From Roseobacter sp. (GTDB lineage Bacteria > Pseudomonadota > Alphaproteobacteria > Rhodobacterales > Rhodobacteraceae): DNA of 9,931 nucleotides. Under the pieces are notes generated by a model. It searched no databases. It was given only the letters and a program-made list of their open reading frames with translations, and had not been told where the DNA came from. The stretch is taken from assembly GCA_024636425.1 (NCBI GenBank), contig JAGXHB010000131.1, positions 1 through 9,931 on the forward strand. Direction: 5' to 3'. Position 1 is the first letter of the stretch; each line of letters opens with the position of its first letter. Both the position numbers and the translations under genes were made by a program. Below, piece after piece: positions 1 through 6,783 of the stretch.

Positions 1-948
1 CGGACGAACTGGCGGGAGCCCGAACTGGTGCTGCAACCGATCTATGCGACCGAACGCGCCCAAAGTGCCGGCATCGCCCGCGAGGACATCGCTGATACGC
101 TGCTGTTTGCGACCGATGGCAGCCGTGTGGGTGAATATCGCGAAGGCGAAAGGCTGATCCCCATCGTCCTGCGCCAGCCAGAGGGCGAAGCCGATCTGGT
201 CAGCCAGGTCGTCTATTCCGACGCTTCCGACAGTTTTGTGCCCATGGATCAGGTGATCGACGGTTTCCGTCACGAGGTGCAGGATACGCTGATCCATCGG
301 CGCGACCGCCTGCCCACCATCACCGTCGAAGCGGGCATCGTGTCGACTGTCACCGCCGCCGAGGTTCAGGCCGAGGTACAGGCGGTGGTCGAGGCGATTC
401 CGCTGCCCGTCGGATATAAATTCGAATGGGGCGGCGAATACGAAAACTCGACCGAGGCGCAGCAAAGCCTAGGCCAGCAACTGCCGCTGAGCTTTATCAC
501 CATGGTGCTGATCTCGATTTTCCTGTTCGGCACGCTCCGGCAGCCGCTGGTGATCTGGCTGCTGGTACCGATGTCGGTCAACGGCGTGGCGATTGGCCTG
601 CTCGGCACGGGCCTGCCCTTTACCTTCACCGCACTTCTGGGTCTGCTCAGCCTGTCGGGGATGCTGATCAAGAACGGGATTGTTCTGGTGGAAGAGATTG
701 ATCTGGTCCGCGCAGAGGGTGTGGAGTTTACCCAAGCCATCGTGGACGCCTGCGTATCGCGTGTGCGCCCCGTGCTGCTGGCGGCAGGCACCACCATTCT
801 GGGGATGATCCCGCTGCTGTCGGATGCGTTCTTTGCCAGCATGGCGGTCACCATCATGGGCGGCCTCGCCTTCGCCACCATCCTGACCCTGATCGCGGCC
901 CCTGTGTTTTATTCGCTGCTGCTGAAACGCAGTGCGGAAGCGGCCTGA
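1..948 (+). CDS. RND efflux transporter permease subunit, C-terminal part
   Basis: This is the last 315 codons of an RND-family (AcrB-like) inner-membrane pump subunit. The frame is open at base 1, so the gene starts outside the window; full members are about 1,000 to 1,050 residues. The visible part begins in the second periplasmic porter region, with a TNWREPEL stretch of the kind found after the docking-domain half. It then enters the last hydrophobic block, with several membrane spans from about residue 160 to the end. The segment GMLIKNGIVLVEE and the later RPVLLAAGTTILGMIPLL are typical of the C-terminal membrane domain. Such pumps use proton influx to expel drugs, metals or lipophilic compounds, together with a periplasmic adaptor and an outer-membrane channel. 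Neither partner is in view, so the substrate cannot be named. The GTG at 28 is only an internal codon. The family call is firm. Confidence 0.93.
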   Translation, partial: RTNWREPELVLQPIYATERAQSAGIAREDIADTLLFATDGSRVGEYREGERLIPIVLRQPEGEADLVSQVVYSDASDSFVPMDQVIDGFRHEVQDTLIHRRDRLPTITVEAGIVSTVTAAEVQAEVQAVVEAIPLPVGYKFEWGGEYENSTEAQQSLGQQLPLSFITMVLISIFLFGTLRQPLVIWLLVPMSVNGVAIGLLGTGLPFTFTALLGLLSLSGMLIKNGIVLVEEIDLVRAEGVEFTQAIVDACVSRVRPVLLAAGTTILGMIPLLSDAFFASMAVTIMGGLAFATILTLIAAPVFYSLLLKRSAEAA

Positions 949-971
949 TAAGGATCAGCGTCGTGGTAATT

Positions 972-990
972 GGCGGGTCAGACACCCGTC
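972..990 (+). terminator. Terminator-like hairpin after the RND gene
   Basis: A 7-base-pair stem (GGCGGGT/ACCCGTC, one G-T pair) with a 5-base loop sits 24 bases after the RND stop codon. No T-run follows, so it could be a weak intrinsic terminator or an mRNA 3'-end stabiliser. The position is the main argument for it. Confidence 0.35.
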
Positions 991-1023
991 ACCCTGCAGT
1001 GAAACAGGTACCCTGGCCAGGCG

Positions 1024-1240
1024 ATGGGTGGGAAAGCCGATACAGCGGCCAAAAGTTGCTTTATGTTCGGTAAGTGCGGGTCCGCGGTACGGGCCGCGCG
1101 GTTCTGCGCACGAAATTGCGGCGCGCGCAGATCCTAGAGATTTTCGGCCAGCTGCCGCCTTGCATCGTGACACTGGAAGTATGTGGCGGTTCCCATTTTA
1201 ATGCGTCCGAAATTCGGCATCGTCTTGGCGTCAGGACATG
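1024..1240 (+). pseudogene. IS110-family transposase N-terminal fragment, degenerate
   Basis: The frame of 1074 to about 1238 reads GRAVLRTKLRRAQILEIFGQ followed by LPPCIVTLEVCGGSHF and EIRHRLG-VR. I recognise this from the N-terminal DEDD domain of IS110-type transposases, whose members carry stretches such as GKAVLxxxLRRxQxLxFFxxLPPC, MEACxxAH and LGHEVR. In that family the conserved E of the EACG-like motif is catalytic; here it is present as LEVCGG. A TAA at 1071-1073 closes this frame upstream. In another frame, 1024-1070 reads MGGKADTAAKSCFMFG, which fits the DxAKxxFxxxG start of such proteins, so a frameshift probably separates the two pieces. Nothing of the remaining 250-odd residues follows: the fragment runs into the 3' end of yqaE on the other strand. 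It is a dead remnant. The 1074-1238 part is the secure one; the upstream piece is tentative. Confidence 0.62.
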
Positions 1241-1399
1241 TCACCGCCGAATGATGATATAGATGGCGTGGATAATGCCCGGAACATAGCCAAGGATCGT
1301 GAGAATGATGTTAATCCAGAAGTGCTTGCCCAAACCTTCCTGAAGAAAAACGCCCAAGGGGGGAAGTAGAATGGCGATGATGATCCGAAGGATATCCAT
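1241..1399 (-). CDS. yqaE: YqaE/Pmp3 family small membrane protein
   Basis: A 52-residue, almost wholly hydrophobic protein with two membrane spans (about residues 4-20 and 30-50) joined by a short polar turn. It carries the hallmarks of the YqaE/Pmp3 (UPF0057) family: LLPPLGVFLQ in span one and INIILTILGYVPGIIHAIYI in span two. Yeast and plant Pmp3/RCI2 members affect membrane potential and are induced by salt and cold. In bacteria the molecular role is unsettled, though family members are often stress-induced. I chose the ATG at 1397-1399 because the family begins right there (MDILRIII). A purine-rich AAAGAGAG lies upstream with usable spacing. An upstream in-frame start at 1465 would add 22 non-conserved residues across the presumed promoter. 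The stop overlaps the edge of the IS110 remnant. The length is normal for the family. Confidence 0.9.
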   Translation of the reverse strand: MDILRIIIAILLPPLGVFLQEGLGKHFWINIILTILGYVPGIIHAIYIIIRR

Positions 1400-1434
1400 T
1401 GAGATGCTCTCTTTCTGACTGCGATTGCTGCCTA

Positions 1435-1460
1435 AACACCCGTCGCGCGTGATCAGTTCC
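1435..1460 (-). promoter_or_regulatory. Candidate ECF-sigma promoter of yqaE
   Basis: Read on the minus strand, GGAAC (1456-1460) is followed after exactly 17 bases by TGTT (1435-1438). This resembles the GGAAC-N16/17-CGTT consensus of extracytoplasmic-function sigma factors such as EcfG/RpoE-type factors in alphaproteobacteria. It leaves a leader of about 30 bases containing a Shine-Dalgarno before the yqaE start. Which sigma factor would act is unknown, and the -10 differs at one base from the EcfG form. Confidence 0.42.
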
Positions 1461-1496
1461 CGCAATCCATGATAACAGTGCCGGGAATTCTTCGTC

Positions 1497-1814
1497 TCAA
1501 ACCGGATCGGTGTTCCTTTTGCGCAGATCCTGCACGAAGGCTTCCCGAGATTGTTGTGGGTCGATCAGAGGCATCTCGCGTCAAAGCCGTTTGCGCCTGT
1601 GAATGGTGAGGATGGAGAGCGGCACCAGTACACCGGTAGCCAGCCTACCGTGCAAAGGTGCATGCGTATGGCAGATCGCATTTGGTTTGGTGGGTTCTGC
1701 ATTGATCTGGATCAGGGACAACTGCCTCTGGCGCATGAGATAGCGTGCATAGCCGCTGTTGGCCAATCGGTCGAAGACCGCGTGACGCATATGGAAGGCT
1801 TCATGAATGAGCAT
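1497..1814 (-). pseudogene. Probable decayed or interrupted small gene, unknown family
   Basis: A minus-strand frame runs from an ATG at 1812-1814 (MLIHEAFHMRHAVFDRL...) for 77 codons to a TGA at 1581-1583. It then stays open in the same frame for 27 more codons, including MPLIDPQQSREAFVQDLRKR and ending RNTDPV, to a TGA at 1497-1499. Third codon positions in the first part are about two-thirds G/C, like the neighbouring genes. The segment after the TGA also looks protein-like, so one gene of about 105 codons with a premature stop is my preferred reading. Two tiny ORFs, or chance, remain possible. I recognise no family and see no strong Shine-Dalgarno. Its start lies inside the first codons of cbpA on the opposite strand, so an intact ancestor would have been divergent from and overlapping cbpA, or started further inside (for example the ATG at 1734-1736). 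An antisense plus-strand frame over the same bases looks less protein-like. Apart from this frame and the yqaE promoter, I see nothing in 1400-1806. Confidence 0.35.
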
Positions 1815-2748
1815 CGATCCATACGAAATCCTGGGTCTGACGAAAGCCGCGACTGCTGGGGATATCAAGCAGGCGCACCGTAAACTTGTCCGTACCAGCC
1901 ATCCGGACCTTCACCCCAATGACAAGGGGGCTGTGGAGCGTTTCAAGGCGATTTCGGCGGCCTATGATCTGCTGAAAGACCCCAAAACGCGCGCACGCTA
2001 TGATGCTGGAGAAATCGATGCTCAGGGTGCAGATCGCCCGCAACGACAATATTACCGCGACTATGCGGATGCGCCCGACAATGTGTATCAGCAGCGGCGC
2101 GGGTCCGGGAAGAGTGCGGACCCCGGCGATTTCTTTGCCGAAATACTGCGCAATCGGGCGTCGGGCGGCGGAGGGTTCGACTTCGGTGGCCAAAGTGCGT
2201 CCGGACAAGATGTGCGCTACCGGTTGGAAGTCCCTTTTCTTGATGCGGTGCGTGGTGCCGAAACCGAAATCACCCTACCGCGTGGTTCAAGTATTGCGGT
2301 CAAAATCCCGCGTGGCACGCAGGATGGACAGACATTGCGACTGCGGGGCAAAGGCGCGCGCGGCTTTGGCGATGGACCGGCGGGTGATGCCCTGATCACC
2401 GTTACCGTGCAGGATCACCCTGATTTCCGCCGCGATGGGGACAACATCCTGTTTACGTTGCCGGTGTCCTTTGATGATGCTATTCTGGGTGCAAAGGTCA
2501 CTGTGCCCACGATTGACGGCCCTGTGGGGCTGACGATTGCTCCGGGTGCGAATTCGGGAAGCGTGCTCCGCCTGCGGGGACGCGGCGTGAAGCGCGCGGG
2601 CAGCACGATAGCTGGCGATCAGTGGGTCGAGTTAAAGATTGTCGTGCCGAAAGCGCCCGATCCCGAACTTTGTGATTTGCTGAGAGCATGGCGCGAGTCC
2701 CGCACAACCGATCCGGAAGCCGTACTCAAGAAGGGAGCTACCGCATGA
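1807..2748 (+). CDS. cbpA: DnaJ-type co-chaperone, CbpA-like
   Basis: A 313-residue J-domain protein that should stimulate the ATPase of DnaK and bind unfolded clients in the cytoplasm. The J domain covers about residues 4-67, with the essential HPD loop at 32-34. A linker with a short glycine-rich stretch (119-128) follows, then C-terminal domains I (about 136-206) and II (about 212-281). There is no cysteine-rich zinc-finger region, so it is the CbpA class (class II), not DnaJ proper. E. coli CbpA is nearly the same length (306). The ATG at 1807 is preceded by GGAAGG at 1793-1798 with good spacing and gives the canonical DPYEILGL opening. The stop overlaps the start of the next gene (ATGA), a CbpM-like modulator, which strongly supports the CbpA call. 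No heat-shock promoter could be identified upstream. Confidence 0.93.
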   Translation: MSIDPYEILGLTKAATAGDIKQAHRKLVRTSHPDLHPNDKGAVERFKAISAAYDLLKDPKTRARYDAGEIDAQGADRPQRQYYRDYADAPDNVYQQRRGSGKSADPGDFFAEILRNRASGGGGFDFGGQSASGQDVRYRLEVPFLDAVRGAETEITLPRGSSIAVKIPRGTQDGQTLRLRGKGARGFGDGPAGDALITVTVQDHPDFRRDGDNILFTLPVSFDDAILGAKVTVPTIDGPVGLTIAPGANSGSVLRLRGRGVKRAGSTIAGDQWVELKIVVPKAPDPELCDLLRAWRESRTTDPEAVLKKGATA

Positions 2749-3074
2749 CAGCCCACTTCACAGCGGATGATGTGATCATGTCCGTTACGCGGCTGACGCA
2801 CGCGCAGCTTGGTCGCTATGTCGAGACTGATCTTGTGCGGCCACAGAATGCCGGGAATGGATTGTTTTACCGTGCCGTCGATATTGCTCGGCTGGAACTG
2901 CTTTGCGACCTGGCCGAGGATCTGGATCTTGACGAGCATGCCGTCGGCGTCGTGATCGCACTTGTCGATCAGTTGCATGGCGCGCGGCAGGAGCTGATGA
3001 CGCTGGCGACGGTGATAGAGGCTTTGCCCGCTGATCTTCGCAGCCGCATTGCCGTCGAAATGCGACAGGTGTGA
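2745..3074 (+). CDS. cbpM: CbpM-like chaperone modulator (MerR-type fold)
   Basis: A 109-residue protein with the features of the CbpM family. In E. coli, CbpM binds the J domain of CbpA and blocks its interaction with DnaK. Residues about 10-55 resemble a MerR-type helix-turn-helix (THAQLGRYVETDLV, then FYRAVDIARLELLCDLAEDL). The rest is a long helix (DEHAVGVVIALVDQLHGARQ) typical of the family. CbpM is thought not to need DNA binding despite the fold. The start at 2745 is set by a clear AAGGGAG at 2731-2737 and by the ATGA overlap with the cbpA stop; an upstream in-frame ATG at 2688 is inside cbpA coding sequence. It is translationally coupled to cbpA, as expected for a 1:1 inhibitor. The family call rests on both sequence and position. 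Confidence 0.88.
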   Translation: MTAHFTADDVIMSVTRLTHAQLGRYVETDLVRPQNAGNGLFYRAVDIARLELLCDLAEDLDLDEHAVGVVIALVDQLHGARQELMTLATVIEALPADLRSRIAVEMRQV

Positions 3075-3078
3075 GGAG
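3073..3078 (+). promoter_or_regulatory. Strong Shine-Dalgarno GAGGAG before a 26-codon ORF
   Basis: GAGGAG overlaps the cbpM stop codon and sits 5 bases before the ATG at 3084. It is one of the best ribosome-binding sites in the window, yet it serves no annotated-size gene. Confidence 0.5.
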
Positions 3079-3083
3079 CACGC

Positions 3084-3164
3084 ATGACCTCGCTTTCCTG
3101 TGGTGTTCATCAGTCCCCCAAACGACTCTCCCGTAATCCTCTCAAAGTTTCCTCGCCTTCATGA
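3084..3164 (+). CDS. Possible 26-residue leader or small protein coupled to the permease gene
   Basis: The ATG at 3084 has a GAGGAG Shine-Dalgarno 5 bases upstream and opens a 26-codon frame (MTSLSCGVHQSPKRLSRNPL, then KVSSPS). The frame ends at TGA 3162-3164, overlapping the ATG of the permease gene at 3161-3163 as ATGA. The permease start has no Shine-Dalgarno of its own (it is preceded by a pyrimidine-rich tract), so ribosomes finishing this ORF could restart there. The peptide is basic, serine-rich and has no membrane span or signal sequence. Against it: third positions are not clearly GC-rich (about 11 of 25), and I recognise no family. It is best seen as a coupling leader with an uncertain peptide product. 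Confidence 0.4.
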   Translation: MTSLSCGVHQSPKRLSRNPLKVSSPS

Positions 3165-4279
3165 CGGTGCCAACCCCCTTCGAGGTAACCCGGAACGGTT
3201 CGCGACTGGTCGCCAGGGGCGACTTGCTGATCGATGCCGTCGTGGCATTGGACCGGCCGTCATTGGTTGATCAGGCGCGCGGCGCATCCGTGATCGACAT
3301 TTCCGGAGTGACGCGCATCGACACTGCGGGAGCGTGGCTGCTGGTAGATTTGCAACTTCAGTCGGCTGCAGAGGGAGGCGCGCTGACGCTGGAAGGCGCA
3401 AACGAGGTTGAAGCGCAACTGATTGAAACTGTCCGCCTTGGCATGCCACCAGAGACCGTAGACGTGGTGCAGGTCAGATCGCTGGGCGATGTCTTGGAAA
3501 ACCTGGGGCGAAAGGTCGTGCGCGGCGCGCGCAAGGCGATCGAGCTGATTTCTTTCCTGGGTCAGGTTGTGTCCACTCTGGCAGGGACAGTGATCCACCC
3601 GCGACGTTTGCGAATGACCTCTCTGGTGCATCACTGTCAGGAGGTCGGGCTGAATGCGGTTCCCATTGTGGCGCTCATGGCTTTTCTGATCGGTGTCGTT
3701 CTGGCGTTCCAGGGTGCCGCACAGCTCCGTCAGTTCGGAGCGGAGGTCTTCGTTGTCGATCTGATCGCGATTTCCGTACTGCGAGAGTTGGGCATTCTGC
3801 TGACCGCAATCATCGTTGCGGGGAGATCGGGCTCGGCCTTCACGGCGGCCATCGGCTCCATGAAAATGCGCGAGGAGATTGACGCCATGCGCACCATCGG
3901 GCTGGATCCCGTCACGATCCTTGTCGTGCCGCGCGTATTGGCGCTGATGTTGATGTTGCCCGCGCTTGGCTTCATCGCTGACATCGCGGGGCTTGTCGGG
4001 GGTGCGGTTATGTCCTGGATCGAGCTGGGCGTGTCGCCCGCCGTTTTCCAGTCGCGCCTCGTCAGCAACACCGACGTCTGGCATTTCGGTGTCGGTATGA
4101 TCAAGGCCCCTTTCTTTGCGCTGATCATCGGGATCATCGGCTGTTTCGAGGGGCTCAAGGTTGGCGGCGATGCGGAGTCCTTGGGACGGTTGACTTCAAC
4201 CTCCGTTGTACTGTCGATCTTTCTGGTCATCGTCGCGGACGCGATGTTCTCCATCTTCTTTGCCATCGTAGGGGTGTAA
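3161..4279 (+). CDS. mlaE: MlaE-type lipid ABC transporter permease with N-terminal STAS domain
   Basis: A 372-residue inner-membrane permease of the MlaE family. Residues about 1-115 form a STAS domain (VIDISGVTRIDTAGAWLLVD, with the D54-T55 pair where STAS proteins keep their functional Asp-Ser/Thr). Residues about 150-372 are the MlaE domain, with 5 or so membrane spans and the family signature ELGILLTAIIVAGRSGSAF followed by MKMREEIDAMRTIGLDP. E. coli MlaE is about 260 residues and uses the separate STAS protein MlaB; here the MlaB role is fused in, a common alternative. The product should form the membrane channel of a phospholipid transporter with the following ATPase and MCE protein. 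The start at 3161 lacks a Shine-Dalgarno but overlaps the stop of a short upstream ORF; the next in-frame start, GTG 3167, would change little. Its TAA overlaps the next ATG. Confidence 0.92.
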   Translation: MTVPTPFEVTRNGSRLVARGDLLIDAVVALDRPSLVDQARGASVIDISGVTRIDTAGAWLLVDLQLQSAAEGGALTLEGANEVEAQLIETVRLGMPPETVDVVQVRSLGDVLENLGRKVVRGARKAIELISFLGQVVSTLAGTVIHPRRLRMTSLVHHCQEVGLNAVPIVALMAFLIGVVLAFQGAAQLRQFGAEVFVVDLIAISVLRELGILLTAIIVAGRSGSAFTAAIGSMKMREEIDAMRTIGLDPVTILVVPRVLALMLMLPALGFIADIAGLVGGAVMSWIELGVSPAVFQSRLVSNTDVWHFGVGMIKAPFFALIIGIIGCFEGLKVGGDAESLGRLTSTSVVLSIFLVIVADAMFSIFFAIVGV

Positions 4280-5064
4280 TGACAGTGAGCGCCATTGAAG
4301 ACATCATCCGCGTGCGAGGGCTTGTCACGCGGTTCGGCACACACACCGTCCATGACGGTCTGGACCTTGACGTGCGCAGGGGAGAGATCATAGGTGTCGT
4401 AGGTGGTTCCGGCACCGGGAAATCTGTCCTGCTGCGCGCCATCGTCGGACTGCTGAAACCGGATGCTGGCAAGATCGAGGTGTTCGGCAAAAGCGTGCGC
4501 GACACCTCTGATGATGATTACCGCAATATGCGTCGCCGCTGGGGTGTGATGTTCCAGGATGGGGCGCTGTTTTCGTCGCTGACCGTGCAGCAGAATGTAG
4601 AGGCCCCCATGAGAGAGCAACTTCAGATGGACGCCGAACTGCGTGCGGTATTGGCAGGCATCAAGGTGCATATGGTGGGGCTTCCCGAAGACGCGCTGTC
4701 CAAACATCCCGCCGAACTTTCGGGCGGCATGCGCAAGCGGGCGGGCTTTGCACGCGCCATCGCGCTGGACCCCGAGATCGTTTTTCTCGACGAGCCCACG
4801 GCAGGGCTGGACCCCATCGGGGCGGCGGCGTTCGATATTCTGATCAAGCAGTTGCAGGCGGCTCTGGGCCTCACGGTCTTTCTGGTCACCCACGATCTCG
4901 ACAGCCTTTATGCCATTTGCGACCGGGTCGCTGTGCTGGCGGACAAACGTGTGCTGGCGGTTGGCACACTGGAGGACATGCTCGCGGTCGACCACCCTTG
5001 GGTACAGGAATACTTCCATGGCCCCCGTGCCCGGGCGGCGCAGACCACGGCGGGGGGCCACTGA
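4279..5064 (+). CDS. mlaF: MlaF-type lipid ABC transporter ATP-binding protein
   Basis: A 261-residue cytoplasmic ABC ATPase, standard length for MlaF. All motifs are intact: Walker A GGSGTGKS at 42-49, Q-loop Q93 in MFQDGALFSSLTV, signature LSGGMRKR at 147-154, Walker B IVFLDEP ending at 173 with catalytic E172, D-loop GLDP at 177-180 region, and H-loop H205. The QDGALFSSLTV and SGGMRKR forms are characteristic of the MlaF/Mkl group that energises MCE transporters. It should dimerise under the MlaE permease and drive lipid movement between the membranes. The start overlaps the permease stop (TAATG) with AGGGG just upstream. The stop overlaps the MCE gene start (TGATG), so all three are translationally coupled. 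Confidence 0.94.
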   Translation: MTVSAIEDIIRVRGLVTRFGTHTVHDGLDLDVRRGEIIGVVGGSGTGKSVLLRAIVGLLKPDAGKIEVFGKSVRDTSDDDYRNMRRRWGVMFQDGALFSSLTVQQNVEAPMREQLQMDAELRAVLAGIKVHMVGLPEDALSKHPAELSGGMRKRAGFARAIALDPEIVFLDEPTAGLDPIGAAAFDILIKQLQAALGLTVFLVTHDLDSLYAICDRVAVLADKRVLAVGTLEDMLAVDHPWVQEYFHGPRARAAQTTAGGH

Positions 5065-6779
5065 TGGAAACGCGCGCGAATTTCATCCTGATCGGAGCGT
5101 TCACACTGGCCGCCATTTTGGGCACGCTGGGGTTCTTTATCTGGCTCGCCAGCGTTCAGGTCGATCGGCAGTACACCACATACGGTATTCTTTTCGATGA
5201 TGTGTCGGGGTTGGACGCGTCTGGTGATGTGCTTTTCAACGGTATTTCCGTCGGCAAGGTGATTGGGTTGAGCATCTATCCGCAGGATGCCTCCAAGGTG
5301 CTGGCGACCGTACAGATCGACAGTACCACGCCAGTACGGAACAACACGGTCGCACAGGTGCAGTCGCAGGGCGTGACGGGGGTGGCCTCCATCTCGCTTT
5401 CCGGCGGAACATCGGGTGCAGAACGCGTGACGGCGCCCGACGGCGAATTGCCGATGATCCCTTCCAGACGTTCTACGATTCAGTCGTTGGTTGAAGACGC
5501 GCCGGATCTGCTTGCGCAGGCTACGGATTTGCTGGCGCAATTTCAGGCGCTCACCAGCCCGCAAAATCAGGCGTTGGTGACGGGCATATTGCGCAACCTG
5601 GAAACATCCTCGGGGCGACTGGATCAGGCGCTGACGGACTTTTCCGAGATCAGCGGGACCGTGCGTGACGCCACCGCGCAGATCTCGATCTTCACCGGCA
5701 AGCTAGACAGTATCAGCAGTTCCGTTGAAACAACGCTGGAAGGGGCGGATGAGGCTCTTGCTTCCGCCCAGACTGCGTTCGATAGCGCCGACCAGACGCT
5801 CAAGGCCTCGGGTGCGGCGATCCGCAACGTCGAGGGCACATTCGATACGGCACAGATTTTGCTGCGCGATACGGTTCCTCCCATTCTGGAGGAGCTGTCG
5901 GCGGTCGTCATACGCGCTGATACGGCGATTGCCGATCTGCAACAGCGGGGAGGTGCCACGCTCGACGACTTCGGAGAGACGGCGAACCTGCTGAACGCGC
6001 GGCTGGCCGAGCTGGAAAAAACCCTGATCGAAGCTGACACCGCCTTCACCGCTGTGACAGAGGCATCGGACGGTTTCGATACGCTGATAAGTGGAGAAGG
6101 GACCGCGATGGTTGCCGATGCCCGTACCGTGCTGGCAAGCGCCCAGACGACGCTCGCAACGCTCGACAGTGTGGTGCAAACCGACATTCCGGTTGTTGTA
6201 GGCGAAATCCGTCACGCGGTTGAGACGGCAACTTTGGCAGTGGATCGGGTTGCGGAAGACGTGACCAGCCTGACCGCACGTTTCGACCCGATGGCGACCC
6301 AGACGCAAGAGGCGCTGGCTGCGGCATCCTCGCTGATGTCGCGGGCTCAGGTCAGCCTGGATCAGCTTGATACAACCCTGATCGGCACCGACGCGACGCT
6401 GACCGCAGCCGAGACGGCATTCGATACCGCGACAGGGCTGATGCAAACGGATCTGGCACCTGTCCTGAGTGATATTCGCACCGCTTCGGACCGGATCAGC
6501 GTTGCCGTCGAAGGGGTCACCCGTGATGTGCCCGCAATCACCGCAGACCTAAGCGCACTGATCGCGCGCGCTGATACCGTCGTGGCGCAGGTGCAAACCG
6601 CCGTCGCCGCCACGGCACCCGGCATTGGCGATTTCACCCGGACGGGTCTGCCCGAACTGACCCGACTGGGTACAGAAGCGCGCGGTCTGATCACGACCCT
6701 CAACAATCTTGTGCGCCGGATCGAACGTGATCCCGCCCGCTTCCTGCTCGACAACCGTGTTCCCGACTACAGGAGATAA
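5064..6779 (+). CDS. mlaD: MlaD-type MCE domain protein with long repeated helical tail
   Basis: A 571-residue periplasmic lipid-binding subunit anchored by one N-terminal membrane span (about residues 7-29). One MCE domain follows (about 38-117: TTYGILFDDVSGLDASGDV, FNGISVGKVIGL, QSQGVTGVASISL). The remaining 430 residues are alanine-, threonine- and aspartate-rich and predicted helical, and could build a hexameric barrel or needle across the periplasm. E. coli MlaD is only about 183 residues, so this is the long-tail type. The tail contains imperfect repeats (see the repeat entry) and ends in IERDPARFLLDNRVPDYRR, a closing motif common in MCE proteins. The start at 5064 overlaps the ATPase stop and gives a proper anchor; the frame is open upstream to 4917, but that would be translated over the mlaF gene and has a non-protein-like composition. 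Confidence 0.92.
   Translation: METRANFILIGAFTLAAILGTLGFFIWLASVQVDRQYTTYGILFDDVSGLDASGDVLFNGISVGKVIGLSIYPQDASKVLATVQIDSTTPVRNNTVAQVQSQGVTGVASISLSGGTSGAERVTAPDGELPMIPSRRSTIQSLVEDAPDLLAQATDLLAQFQALTSPQNQALVTGILRNLETSSGRLDQALTDFSEISGTVRDATAQISIFTGKLDSISSSVETTLEGADEALASAQTAFDSADQTLKASGAAIRNVEGTFDTAQILLRDTVPPILEELSAVVIRADTAIADLQQRGGATLDDFGETANLLNARLAELEKTLIEADTAFTAVTEASDGFDTLISGEGTAMVADARTVLASAQTTLATLDSVVQTDIPVVVGEIRHAVETATLAVDRVAEDVTSLTARFDPMATQTQEALAAASSLMSRAQVSLDQLDTTLIGTDATLTAAETAFDTATGLMQTDLAPVLSDIRTASDRISVAVEGVTRDVPAITADLSALIARADTVVAQVQTAVAATAPGIGDFTRTGLPELTRLGTEARGLITTLNNLVRRIERDPARFLLDNRVPDYRR
6129..6530 (+). repeat. Imperfect 89-residue tandem repeat in the MCE protein tail
   Basis: At protein level, residues 356-400 (LASAQTTLATLDSVVQTDIP, then a GEIRHA segment) align without gaps, except for a one-residue slip at the proline, with residues 445-489 (LTAAETAFDTATGLMQTDLA, then SDIRTA), an offset of 89. 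A further pair, RDTVPPILEELSAVVIRADT at 268-287 and RDVPAITADLSALIARADT at 487-505, recurs outside this span. The repeats are diverged and not obvious at DNA level. Confidence 0.5.
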
Positions 6780-6783
6780 ATCC

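Noticed and set aside
1012..1021. A perfect 10-base palindrome CCTGGCCAGG.
   Set aside because: A single short GC-rich palindrome is expected by chance and has no partner or context that suggests an operator.
1551..1883. A 110-codon plus-strand frame before cbpA.
   Set aside because: It runs into cbpA in another frame, has no good Shine-Dalgarno and no recognisable family; the minus-strand frame over the same bases looks more coding-like.
3730..5061. A 443-codon open frame on the minus strand across the permease and ATPase genes.
   Set aside because: It lies antisense to two well-recognised genes with intact motifs, and its translation has no recognisable domain; it is a GC-rich shadow frame.
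4917..5063. A longer start for the MCE protein.
   Set aside because: The extra residues overlap mlaF, are rich in Gly, Pro and Cys, and would precede the membrane anchor; ATG 5064 overlaps the mlaF stop as expected.
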